Below, one piece after another: positions 33,338 through 43,916 of a stretch of DNA of 64,000 bases. A program made the position numbers and the translations under genes. Below the pieces are notes generated by a model. The model was given only the letters and a program-made list of their open reading frames with translations. It was not told the DNA's origin and searched no databases. Origin of the DNA: Psilocybe azurescens (taxonomy: Eukaryota; Basidiomycota; Agaricomycetes; Agaricales; Agrocybaceae); assembly GCA_023853785.1 (NCBI GenBank), contig JAJIRX010001034.1:16064-80063 (forward strand), in the 5' to 3' direction. How positions within the stretch are numbered: the stretch's first letter is position 1; the number at the start of each line of letters is the position of its first letter.

Positions 33338-35573
33338 ATGTCACAGAACAATACTATCCGACCCTTCAATCCCTTTAGCTTGCACTCTGGTGCCGATGAC
33401 TCATGGCACCGCGATGTTTTGAGGTATATAGCATATGGTGATTCTACCGACTTCGTCACGGCTTTGGTCAAGATGTCAGAAGCCGAGAATCGGCATCAAG
33501 TTTGGATGCAGACATGCCTCTTTAAAGAGTCCGTAAGTGCACATATCTGTTGATTCAAACATATCGCCCAAAATTCACACCTTACTGCACAGAGATTTTT
33601 CTTGCAGTATGTCGGCATCGCCGCTGCCATGGGCCTGGTATTCGACACTCCGGTCATTTTACGTTCTTTGGCCGTTTCTCTTTGCCAGGCATCATCCAGT
33701 CAATTGCCGCTCCCATTCGATTCAAAACTTATCGCCATCCTTGCTGCGAGCACTCGATCTGACCAAGCACATACGTGCTGTATCACAGTACAAGTACGAT
33801 TGGTGGAACAAAAATACGGCGACGACAACACTAGACGAGAAGAAGCTACACATTGCCCTTGCATTCCACTCGCGACCAACTAACATTGATCCATCCAACG
33901 ACAGCACCCCCAGGACCATGGCGGCCCCCGGTTCCGGCCTCCCTCACCTACTCCTCCACCGATTCCAAGCATAGATCTACTGGCCGTGCCTAAGATTGCT
34001 GTTTCCGTTCCCAGTGCCGACCCGGACTGCCCTATGTGCGACATCTACCAAAAGATGGCCGCTGACCTGTACCAAATGAATGTCGATGCCGTTCGACATA
34101 ACAGGCAACTTTTCTTGCTGGCCGACACAGAAGCGCTCTCTCGCGGCGTCGCGTTGCCGGATTCTACGAACTGCGAGGCCGCCGTGCTTAAGGAAACCGC
34201 AAACGTTCGGTGCGAGGTACGGAAACGGGGCCGGCACCGGCACTGCATGCCCCTACTCGCTCTCATTGGACATGGGGTGAAAGCCTCACCCAAGAGGACG
34301 TTCTTGCCCTTGGGCGATCTCACCAAGCGGAGATTCACACCGGGTATGGAATCAAGTTGGAAGAGCGGGAATATAGGTGGGAACAATTCGAAGCGAGGAA
34401 TACAGTTGGAACTTGTGCGTTGTCATTCTCGCTATTCATAGATGAGCTTTACTAATGCCATGAACAGGCGTAGAAGAAAATGTGCTGCTAAACAGCCAGG
34501 ACGATGTCCGGGACTCTATCGGAAACATGTCCGGCAATGTCAGAGCAGCACATATGCCGGAGTCCGGTTCGCCACCATCAATTCAACAAGGCGGCGGCCG
34601 GGCGAGCGCCATTGCAAATATGTCCGACGACGAAGTGGAAATCGTCCCGCCACCTTCCATGCAACTAGGCGGCACCCGGACCCAGGTCGCGCTAGTTAAC
34701 ACGATCTGACAACAAGGTCGAAATTTTGTCTGCTGCCCCTGCACGCGCATAGTCATTCACAGGCTGCCTTGGCCAACATGTCCGATGATGATGAGGTGGA
34801 GATCATCTCATCAATTAACGTTGGCCTGACGCGGGGCGGCACCCGGTCCCGGTTCGCGTTGGCCAACATGTCCGGCGACGATGAGATCGAAATTTTATCT
34901 GCTGCCCCTGCACCGCTTAGAGTACGTTCACGGACCGCCTTGACCAACATGTCCGATGATGATGAGGTGGAGATCATCTCATCATCTAATGGCCTGACAG
35001 CAAGCAACGCCCTCAACAGTGTGTTGGACAATTCCAACATCCAATTCCGGGCCCAGCGCCCGCTGTTAGAAAACATGTTCGATGACTCCCCGTTCCTTCT
35101 CCATCCCTTGCCCGTACCCGTGCTTGCGTAGCATTAGACAATATGATGTCTGATGACGACGAGCCAATATCTCTCCCGGCGGACACCCGCTCTCGTGCTC
35201 GCGTAGCACTGGACAATATAATGTCTGACAATAACGATCCCAACCCCCGCAGAGCCGATCACTCCCCGGCGGACTTCCATTCCACGTGCTGCGTATTGCG
35301 TTGGCCAACATGTTGTCTGATGATGACGAGCCCAACCCCCGTAGCCCCTGGCCCCCACGCTCACCCGCTTTGAATGCGCCCGGCATTATATCCGGACTCG
35401 TCCCGCTCCCCGCCCGTCCTGCCCCTGCCATCATGATGTCCGATCACGATGAGCGCCCTGCGCATCGTAATCCATATCCTTACTCCCTTCCCCTGATTCG
35501 CCCGGGAGAGGTGAGGCTGGCCCTCACAAGAAAGCAAGGCGATCAAAAAGGTGTATCGGCCAGAAGACTTTGA
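33338..35573 (+). pseudogene. KDZ-1 cargo protein with tandem SUMO-interaction-like repeats
   Basis: The start at 33338 gives MSQNNTIRPFNPFSLHSGAD. An intron (about 33532-33607) precedes YVGIAAAMGLVFDTPVIL. Further exons give CPMCDIYQKMAADLYQMNVD and QDDVRDSIGNMSGNVRA. From ~34615 a repeated unit of the form ANMSDDDEVEII appears: SDDEVEIVPPP, DNKVEILSAA (in a shifted frame), SDDDEVEIISS, SGDDEIEILSA and SDDDEVEIISSS, then MSDDDEPISLPAD and MLSDDDEPNPRS where the hydrophobic core is lost. An acidic stretch before V-x-I-[IVL] fits a SUMO-interaction motif. The family is unknown to me. Stops at 34707, 35128 and elsewhere break it. Confidence 0.6.
34617..35340 (+). repeat. Degenerate coding tandem repeat with MSDDDE(V/I)EI units
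   Basis: Units begin near 34617, 34699 (frameshifted), 34766, 34862, 34940, 35140, 35220 and 35300. The DNA core ATGTCCGATGATGATGAGG is strongly kept in two of them. Spacing is about 70-100 bp between the first five and less regular later. Confidence 0.7.
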
Positions 35574-35842
35574 GGACATGGATGATGAATGGTTTGCGTA
35601 GTTTAGTGTCTAGGTCGTCTTCATTAATGTTTTTGACAATATAATTATTATCTTCGGCATCACGAGTGCTGCAGCAGAACAGGACAGGCCGGGCTAACTG
35701 AGCGGGTCGGGGACACGTGTCGGCACATACAACACCGGTATTAATACGGAATACACTAGGTCGGGAAGCTGAACGGGTGGGAACCCGGGTCGGCAAAATC
35801 TAAAGTGCCACCTGCAAAACTGCACTGCAAAAACAACCAAAT

Positions 35843-35905
35843 AACCTGGTTCGAACCCTGGATGTCAAACTTTAATATCCACGCAATACCACTACACAAA
35901 CAGTC
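35843..35905 (-). repeat. tRNA-like (SINE-like) module
   Basis: On the minus strand a box A-like TGTAGTGGTATTG is followed ~28 nt later by a box B GGTTCGAACC. These are internal RNA polymerase III promoter parts. The T stem does not pair properly, so a working tRNA gene is unlikely; a SINE remnant is the better reading. Confidence 0.5.
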
Positions 35906-35997
35906 CTATTTTTGACTTGTCTCTTTCTTTTACCTGATCTTAAAGTGCGTATCAAACCCGGGTGGAATTGATCCCACCGGCTGTACCAAAAATGACT

Positions 35998-36065
35998 ACG
36001 TGGCGGGATTGAAACCCAGGAGTAAGATAGCCATTGTGAACACTAACCGTTATGCCATTGATTCT
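35998..36065 (-). repeat. tRNA-like (SINE-like) module, second
   Basis: On the minus strand TGGCATAACGG (box A-like) is followed by GGGTTTCAATCCC (box B-like; T stem of about four pairs) at typical tRNA distance. No full cloverleaf was confirmed. A weaker B-box-like word occurs between the two modules near 35965. Confidence 0.5.
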
Positions 36066-36334
36066 TGATATGTATATGTAGCCCCGTATATGGCCAATGT
36101 TTGAGATTCAGAGAGGGTATATTGTGTTGGGAGCGGCATCAGGGGGGCGGGGACCGGGGCGGACGCACTTTCCGTACCTACCACACCATTTGGTACAATT
36201 CTGTAAAAAATTTGCTGCTCTGCAATTTCATTTGGACTGAAAAAAGCCTCCGGCGGCGGGAATTTTTCCGTACTCCGGACCGGGTCTGGGAAAGGGAGGC
36301 GGCGCAGGCAATGTACCCTACCCAACCAGCCAGA

Positions 36335-36500
36335 CATGGTGCATTCAATGTAATTACTGAATCATATCTCATGGTACAGTGTAGATTCCCTTTTAAGGAT
36401 AAACAACATTCAGCGGCTCAGAGGAATTACTGAACCCATATGATATGCAACACTGTAATTGTCCTTTCTACCATATGGTATGTTACAATGGTACATATCT
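36335..36500 (+). repeat. Diverged fragment of the A/B repeat end
   Basis: Words such as ATGGTACAGTGTAGATT, GCGGCTCAGAGGAATTACTG and CAACACTGTAATTGT follow the order of 14310-14440 with about a quarter of bases changed. It shows that the A/B end is a dispersed family. Confidence 0.7.
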
Positions 36501-36726
36501 AGCTGAAAGGCCTTAGACAATGATAAATTAGGTCACGAGAGCTGCCGTTTGATCCCAACAATGGCAAACCTCCTTTTGGTTTAAGTCAGCAACAAAATGA
36601 ACAAAGCGCTGAGGGCGTGAACGAGAGCCTGAGCTGCTCTATCGATATGAATTTAGCTGGAAGATCTCGAAACTCTCCATCCACCCGATTTGCGTTGTAG
36701 GAATACCTGTCAACGCTAAGCTATTA

Positions 36727-37207
36727 GGGACGTTCAATGCTGGGGCGCATCTTGCATCTTGCATCTCGCCTTTCGCATTTGATCAGCTTATATAACGTAG
36801 ATTTAAGATTCCGCTGTGACCTTTTTGTGACGGACGCGGTGGACACGTCTTCCTCTTGTTGCTCGTTTTAAAACCACTCCCACACGCTCGTTTAACACTC
36901 TCCATTTTTAAATTAACTGACAGAGGGCCGTTCATTGAGATAACGAGTTTCCTCAAGGAGAGCAATGATTTCGAGGTCTTTTTGTAGGTTTAAAGTGTAT
37001 TCCTCAAGATTCTCAGGTGGTGAAAAAATGTCTCGAGTTGCCATTGATAATAAGAATGAATCTAGAAGATAATTGGCCCCTATGTTATCACAGATAATCA
37101 GATGTGACACACGCTCCAAGCGGTCTTTCAAATTCATGTTATATAAGCTGATCAAATGCGAAATGCGAAATGCGAGATGCGAGATGTCGCCCAGCTTTGA
37201 ACGTCCC
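36727..37207. mobile_element. 481-bp TIR element flanked by TA
   Basis: The ends are inverted repeats of about 70 bp: GGGACGTTCAATGCTGGG at the left, and on the right the reverse complement of GGGACGTTCAAAGCTGGG. TA stands directly outside both ends (36725-36726, 37208-37209), as after Tc1/mariner-type insertion. Each TIR includes a run of CATCTTGCATCTCGCATT-like 7-8 bp repeats. An 80-codon minus-strand frame (36913-37155) lies inside; it may be captured sequence. Confidence 0.82.
36913..37155 (-). CDS. Short ORF inside the 481-bp TIR element
   Basis: The 80-residue frame reads MISLYNMNLKDRLERVSHLI onward and includes DRLERVSHLIICDNIGANYL. No family is recognised. It starts within the right TIR and could be chance or a captured exon. 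Confidence 0.25.
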   Translation of the reverse strand: MISLYNMNLKDRLERVSHLIICDNIGANYLLDSFLLSMATRDIFSPPENLEEYTLNLQKDLEIIALLEETRYLNERPSVS

Positions 37208-37561
37208 TATTTGAAGACAAGTCCTATTTTGGCGAAATCTGCACTTGCAACATGCAACTTAAACCCACGAGGATTGGTAAGACGTGGCTGAGTAATTGAT
37301 AACTGCGGAATGACGTCATAATCCCGGCTCTGACCACAAAACGGTCTTCGGCCAGCTTGTTCTGCAGCCTACACCAAGGTATATAAAGCATGCTTCGAAC
37401 AGAAAACAGCAAACATCAACCGGCATAAACCAAACAGCAAAATTTTAAACAACAGCCCCAATCCCTTGCCCCACCTGCTCACCAGGTCATCAGTCTGTTA
37501 ACAGCACCAAATATCACATTAACGGCTTGAACGCCCGCTGATTGTGAAGAAGTACCCAACC

Positions 37562-38197
37562 ATGGCCTCCACCACTATGCCCACCACCACCGCCGTCGAC
37601 AAATCCAAACCCTACTTCCCTCTGGCTGGCTTGGCCAGTGACGGCTGGTCCACCGAAGATGAAGCTGACGGCCACATGCTTTTTGTGGCGCCCGTACAAC
37701 TGGCATTCGTAAGTTTTGGCGTCTGAGTCTGCTCGTCAGCATGCCCCGCTCAAATACCATCTCCAAACTGCCAGCCAACCCATGGCCCTGGTTTCGTCGG
37801 CTCCTTCGTCTGCAACTGCGCCGACTGCCACAAACTCACTGCGTCCGTGCACGCAACCAACTTCACCGTCTATGACACGCACCTGAAGCACCTCGCGCGG
37901 CCGCTGACAACCTGAAGACCTTCGGTCAATCGCTGGCACTGTTTTCGTCAATACCCCTGGCCAGGACAACACCATGACCAACTACTTCTGTTCCACTTGC
38001 GGCTCGCTCATGTATCGCTGGTCGGCGGGGCTTTCCCAGGCATGAGTATCCTGCGTGTAGGCAGCGTGGACGATTTCTCTTTGCACGAGACCAAGTTGAG
38101 ACCCACAATGGAGCAGTTTACCAAGGACCGTGTGTCCTGGAAACTTCCCACGGAAGGGGCCAAGCAGTTTGAGGAGGACGGCCTACACGTAAAGTGA
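37562..38197 (+). pseudogene. GFA/CENP-V-like zinc protein, frame-broken
   Basis: Members of this family bind zinc through CxxC pairs; the type enzyme acts on the formaldehyde-glutathione adduct. The start at 37562 gives MASTTMPTTTAVDKSKPYF. An intron runs from GTAAGTTTTG (37709) to CTGCCAG near 37772. The zinc residues follow: FVCNCADCHKLTASV (about 37800-37850) and NYFCSTCGSLMYRW (about 37980-38020). The C-terminus is VGSVDDFSLHETKLRP to EEDGLHVK. The upstream CFCG pair is out of frame, and at least four single-base shifts split the gene. Substrate unknown. Confidence 0.8.
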
Positions 38198-38922
38198 CCG
38201 AAGGTCAGAGGAGGCGAAGTCGCAGAACTGTAATGAAGCGGTACTTTTCACCATCACTCCTTCCCTCTTCGTCATCGTGCATCCATCTCCTCCTCCTATT
38301 CCCTTCATTTTGGTCCCCATTCTTATTTCCCTTAGTCTCGAGGGAATGTTGTAACCTACATCAAGTTCTAGGTACATTCATCTAGTTTTTCTCCGGCTGC
38401 TGCGCGCGCAGCTGCGGTCAGCCATTCTCATGATTCTGTTCATATGACTCCTTTCTCTTTTCGTACTTGTCTTCGTCACCTGACAAGCTGCTGACTTGGT
38501 ATTTAACGGATCACCGTAGTACAAGCAAACTCAACTAGTAAAAATCATTGTCTGCATGTAATTTTTACAATCTGCAGTCTCACTCATTTATCACTTGGCC
38601 TAGAATCTTATTTACTGTATATTATAGGCTGATGAAGAGACAAAGAGATGCTCAAAATTGGTCACACTCTCAAGGCCCTGAAGACTCCGGTCGTCACTCA
38701 GTATCCGAATATAACATCGAATTGCCTCTGCCAAATAATATAAGAAAAGAATATGATATAATACATGAATTGCAATGCTCGCAATCGGGGTGGGGATATT
38801 AAGTATAATACAGCGAACAGAAAAGATTAACGAATAAACGAATGTCGAGAAAATACAACCCGAAAATAAAAGTAAACGGGATCGACAGGACAGTGAAAGC
38901 GGTTATTTTGGGTTAGGTGAGG
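38198..38922. other. Intergenic region between GFA and PDK genes
   Basis: The genes on both sides converge here, so it should hold both terminators. No other feature was recognised. Confidence 0.4.
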
Positions 38923-40705
38923 TTAGGGTAGAGGTTCGCGGCTGCTGGAGAGCCGGTTGAGATGGATATAGACGTCCGTCCCGAATCCGTCCATGGATAT
39001 AAAGCGTAGATCTCCTCCAAAGTATCGAGCGTACTAAAAATACGAATTCACATCAGTTCACGGAAAAGTCGGAACGACGAAGGGGCGGAATGATGAGGAG
39101 AGAATAACAACGCACCAATCTCGAAAGCGGCAGCCCATACCCAAACCCAGCCATCGGTGCCTTAAAATCGCTTCGCCTGGAAATTAGTATCAATCCCTGG
39201 TTCTCCATCGCCGTATACATATACGTCCAAATAAGCGGGATCGCGCTCCTCGGGATGCCCCCTCCCTCATCTGAGATCTTGATGGTAATATCCTCCTTGC
39301 CCTGAACCACCACCACCTTGACCGGGGGGAAGTTGTCCTCCTGGTCCACCCCATAGCGCTTCGACAGCGGCCGCGGGGAGTTTTTGAGGAGTTCGAAGCA
39401 GATGTGGGAGAGGTGGCCGGGGACGTCACGGGAATATGAGGTCTTTCGGACAGATGAGTTGGACGGGGGCCTTTGAACATGGCATAGTGCTCTTCGCCCA
39501 GACGAAACGGGGCGTTTTCGATGGCTTCTTGCACGATGTCGTGGACATTCTGCGGAGTGTGTAAGTATGATTCAAAAAAGAAAGAAAAAAAACAAAGAGA
39601 GAAGGAGAATACGAACCGCTTTCGTGCAGATAATCCCAACATAATCCTCATGCGCCTGCTGGGTATTCAAAGCCACGTCTACAAAACAAAATAGCAACAT
39701 AAGACCACAGAACCACAACGGACAGAAGTCAAATACGCACGTTGACCAATGAGGAAACGGATGCCTATACGGGAGAGATAGAATCTATCTAACCACGCCT
39801 GCATGTCAAGACCAATATGCCGCGCATTCTGACTCCTCTTCTACTCCAACACACCCTGCGCTGACGGTGGTGACGGTTGGGTCGTGCCGACTCTTGATCT
39901 GCTCTAGTGACTTTGTGAAGCGTTTGTTGTAATCCTGGACCTCCGGTGGCCAGGTGATATTATTGGTATTGGCGTAATATCTGTGTTATCTCATGAGTAA
40001 ATGCGGCGTTGAGGGAGGAGGAGGAGGAGGAGGAAAGAAAGACACACCTCCGTTCTATAGGTACTCGGAGCTTCAGCTGGTTAAATCCATTTCCGTTTCC
40101 ACTCCCATGGCCATGGCTATTCGTATGGTGATGTCCAGCTCGGGCATAAGGATTGTTAAAAGGTTGGGTTTTGACTCTGGTAGATGAATATCTTCCGGGC
40201 GAGTCATCATGAGAGCTTGGCGGATGTTGGCCGGCAACACGATGGGAGGGAATGTGATGAGTTCCTGCTCAAGACGTGTTCAGAACTGAGTCACACGAGC
40301 ACGAATAAGTTGGCGTACCTCGAAAGATTGGGCATACCAGTTCTTGACCTTGTTGATGGAGGGCATCGCGCTAAGGTTGTGAGGTAGTTCATCGAGTTCC
40401 TTGACAGCGATGGGCAAGGCGAACAGTTAGTTCCTCTAAGAATGGACAAATGAGTCATTCTGTGAACGAATTGATAGCAACTCAAGGAGCACGCACCTGC
40501 TAGAAACTGACTAGCTTTGAGAAGGGTTCCTTGACTCGGATTCTGGCCGAACAAGACCATCTGCTGCAACGAGACTAGTGATACTGGCGTTAGATGATGT
40601 TCAAGTCACTGGGGGATGCGAGCACTAAGCGCCAGTCTGTGGGAATGAGCCGAAATGGTGGATCTTGTCCCATATCGCAGGAGTTATACGGAAGCCTGCA
40701 GACAT
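38923..40705 (-). pseudogene. Mitochondrial pyruvate dehydrogenase kinase, frame-broken
   Basis: PDK phosphorylates and switches off the E1 subunit of the mitochondrial pyruvate dehydrogenase complex; it is a GHKL-fold kinase. From the start at 40705: ITPAIWDKIHHFGSFPQTG, intron, QQMVLFGQNPSQGTLLKASQ, intron, RLAHR, SINKVKNWYAQSFE, intron, ELITFPPIVLPANIRQALMM. Then WPPEVQDYNKRFTKSLEQI, the N-box HDIVQEAIENA, the G1 box ISDEGGGIP and the G2 box MAGFGYGLPLSRL, ending YARYFGGDLRFISMDGFGTD to a TAA at 38923. Gene length and intron pattern look complete, but at least five one-base shifts interrupt it (for example near 40409 and 39425). Confidence 0.88.
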
Positions 40706-40913
40706 GGTAATCAACAAAGGACGTAAGCTCGTCGTCCGAAACGACTCCCCACCGCTTATCACATGCCCCCAGGCCCTATCCGAATATCCGATCCAACCTG
40801 CACGGAGCTCGAGACTCTCAATTCCGTCTCCAAACATACATCTAGACCAATATTTCCAATCTATATTTTCTTCAGAAATCATTCCTTCAAAGACTTGAGG
40901 AAGGAATCCAAAA

Positions 40914-41647
40914 TGGCTTATCTGCGAGCAATCCAATTAAACAACAATCTGCCAGACCCCGGATGTATCTTGCACCATGGAAGCCGAGTCTTCTCCAACA
41001 CCTTCGATGTCGGTAGGCCGAGCCGGGTTCCTGTTATTCCAAATGGAAGGTCCGTTCCATACGAATATTCATGTTTATCGGTATTCTAGAACGAAATCGC
41101 ACCGTCAACGCGGAATGGCCCGCCACTACTTTGGCGGAACGCAGATCATCCCAACCGACAGACTACGGTTCCCATCTGTGAGCGCTTGGCTTTCCATTCC
41201 AACAAAATCCATCGGCGGTACTGCTCGATCATACTCATGTGAATGTCCACTGGCGTCTCGCGTATATGCAACAAGTTTCTGTGCCAACGAGCCTACCCGG
41301 ACGCAATTTCGATTCTCCACACTGCAACGCTTGAAATTGGTTTCGATCTAATTGTTTCCGCCATCTTGGGCCTTGGTATTTCAATTTCTTTAGTATTCCG
41401 GACCCATTGCAAAGCCCATGATTTCCTCACCTTCATGGCATTAGGGATCGCCGTGGATCGTCAACTACACGGTACACCTGGTTTCAAGCCTTTCTACGAC
41501 ACAGGAGCCACTTTTTTGAACTGTGCGTTATTATTTTTCTGGATATCTAGGCTTCCAGCACCTTCGACTGGAGTATCAAGCGCGATGAGCTCTCGCGCCG
41601 AGCTATTTGGTCAGGCAGACCGGAGTCTTCGTATAACGTCATCTTGA
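40914..41647 (+). CDS. Unidentified ORFs upstream of PDK
   Basis: Overlapping frames at 40914-41090, 40977-41351 and 41243-41647 could be parts of one frameshifted gene divergent from PDK. They include a hydrophobic stretch LIVSAILGLGISISLVF and FLNCALLFFWISRLP, which could be membrane segments. I recognise no family, and there is no clear splice pattern. Confidence 0.3.
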
Positions 41648-42462
41648 TCTCATAACTAACTGTCTCGAGTCTCGACTTCAAGTATCTACACCTTCACAGA
41701 TATCTTTTCCCCACAGGGTTCGAATTCGAGTTGTAAGTCCATGTCGACCCCTTGTATTTCAGCGAATCTAACGTTGAGATGCCCTTCAGAATTTTACACA
41801 TAAGTAAATCTCTCCACAAGAAATGTCATTGCTTTACCTCTCCCTCTGAACTCCATGACTCAGGCTCTGAATTGATTTCCACTCAAAAAGAGTCAAAGCT
41901 GTCTGGCTCAACCACACCATTCTCATCAACGAATCTCTGCATTATTACCTCCTAGTCGTCCAATCACCTCAAACGCGAAAGCTAACGTTTAACCCTCCTG
42001 CTCCTGAGGTTGGGAGCCGCTTCCCAGGCGAGCTTCGGATCACCAGCCCTAACTATATCTTTACAACGGTGGAAGCGGTTTCCAGCCATGATTACTAGGT
42101 GTAGGGGTTTCTAACTGTCAATTAGCTCTTCCAACAGTAAATAAAGAGTCCTGTTAACCAGCCACATTCTCCATTACACTTACAGCCTCCGCATCCTCCG
42201 GCTCCGCAATGGCGGCGGCTTCCCAGCAACAAGTACTAGGCGGAGGGTTCTCTGCACCTTCTCAAGTCCACTAAATTTATTTAATGCCTACCATCGTTTC
42301 CCCGTTCCCGGGTGAGAGCCACACCTAATTAAAATGGCGCATTGAATAATTATGTAATTTAAAAATCGAAATTTACACCGGTTTGGTTCAGATTTTGTTT
42401 GTTATCTCTAAGTTCAACTTTTCTTATAACCACCATCACCACCACCGCTACCTCCATTCATT
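41648..42462. other. Region without a recognised gene
   Basis: No gene, RNA or repeat was identified by eye. CTCCGGCTCCGCAATGGC near 42200 is a small GC-rich island in AT-richer sequence. Confidence 0.35.
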
Positions 42463-43916
42463 ATGCCATCCTCTTTGTCATTTAACGTGCCCTCATCTCC
42501 CAGTCCCACGCTAATGGACAAGGAGAAGGATGAAAGAAGTTTTTAGCCCGTCAGGCAGAACTCGCCAGAGGATACAGGGAGAAGGCTCGAGCTGAGAAAG
42601 AAAAGCTAATTGCAGAAAGAAAGAAGGAAAATAGACAGGCAGAGGAGAAGGAGAAGGAAGAGGCAGAGGAGAAGGAGAAGGAACAGGTGGAGGCAAAGGT
42701 GAAGGCAGATGCAGAGGCAAAGGCCATGGCAGATGCAGAGGCAATGGCCAAGGCGGCAAATCCCAGGAATAAGACAAGGCCCAAACCCAGACCCAAGGCC
42801 AAGGCCAAGGTGTTTGCAGATGCTGATGCAGCAGATGCAGATGCAGATGCAGCAGATGTAGATGTGGAGGTGGAGGCGGTGGATGCAGAGGCGGAGGTGG
42901 CAGATGCGGATGTGGAAGCGGCAGATGCAAGGGTGAAGGAGAAGGAAAAGACTGCAAAGGGTAGGTTAGGGGCTGAGGAAGCGGGGCCAGGGGAGGTGGC
43001 GACAGAGCCTGCTATGGCGGCTCCAGAAGAGATGGAGGTGGATGTGGATGTGGGGGACGAAGTAACGGTGATGATGGCAGAGATGTTGGAGAGGAGAAGA
43101 GGGAAAATGGGGAGGACAAGGACAAGACGCGGGAGATGGAGGACCCTTCCTCCCAAATACAGTGGGACCATAGACTGAACACCCTTTGTCACCCGATCAC
43201 CACCGGTAAGCCCAAAACCTACTCTCACCATGATTTTTACCTTACTATCCCTGGCTTATCATTTTATAGAGAACAATGATAGTGAAGAGGACCGCTCCCC
43301 CGAAAGAGACGGGGACGGGGTTAGATACGATTGTTGTCAAACCATGTATCCCCCCTGGGTAAAGGGAAAAGAAGGCTCTCCTGAGCCCGGAAGTTCCAAG
43401 TACGCTGCCATTCCTTTTTTCACAACTTGTCACTGATTTTTTGTCTTTATATTGTAGAGAGTTCGAACAAAGGAAGCTTACAGATTCTACCGACCTTCCG
43501 CCATGCTTGAAATGTGTCATGAAGGGTTGGGATTGTGTTATCACAAAGAATCCGGATAATCAGAGCAGCTGCAACAAATGCCATTGGTCGAAGAGAAAGT
43601 GCACTCGCCCTTTAGAAGATTCACCCTCCACTACCAAAAGGCCAAGATGACAGCCCCTGCCGATCCTACCCCCATTTCCCAACCTCAGGCTGGAGGGAGT
43701 AAAAATATTGGTGTTGCCTCCACCTCCAAATCGACCTCCCGCACCCATTCTTCCTCTGCCTTTGCCAAGTCCACCGCCTGCCGTCCCACCCCTCCCATTT
43801 TCAAGTCCAGAAGCCACCATTCTGCCTCTGCCCTTGCCAAGTCCACCACTCGGTGTTCCACCCCTTCCGTTGCCGGCACTTCCACCTCTGCCGCCGCCAC
43901 CAGCCCAAAGTCGTGA
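42463..43916 (+). pseudogene. Second C6 zinc-cluster protein with charged coiled coil
   Basis: The start at 42463 gives MPSSLSFNVPSSPSPTLMDK. A single missing T in the T-run at 42540 makes a TAG; one more T would keep the frame into LARQAELARGYREKARAEKE and a long Lys/Glu/Ala helix, then ADADAADADADAADVDVEVE. Introns are likely at about 43206-43270 and 43400-43457. The last exon has CLKCVMKGWDC then CNKCHWSKRKC with an 11-residue linker, all in one frame (43500-43610): the Zn2Cys6 spacing. A Ser/Thr-rich repeat with ALAKSTTRCSTP units ends it. It has the same layout as the KDZ-1 cargo protein, in another order. Confidence 0.65.

Larger units (their letters stand above)
22611..35573. mobile_element. 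Multi-gene KDZ-superfamily DNA transposon (KDZ-1), approximate limits
   Basis: Five genes that travel with transposons in agaricomycetes lie here without any host gene between them: a small SYKDAANRLY-motif protein (-), a C6 zinc-cluster/coiled-coil protein (+), a hypothetical (-), the KDZ transposase (+) and a protein with tandem SIM-like repeats (+). GC-rich words of CCCGACCCGA type are dotted through exons and introns alike. I did not find the terminal repeats, so the limits are those of the gene set. Confidence 0.7.

Noticed and set aside
42511..43231. Long minus-strand Leu/Pro/Ser-rich frames opposite the second C6 gene
   Set aside because: They are antisense shadows of the Lys/Glu/Ala-rich helix.
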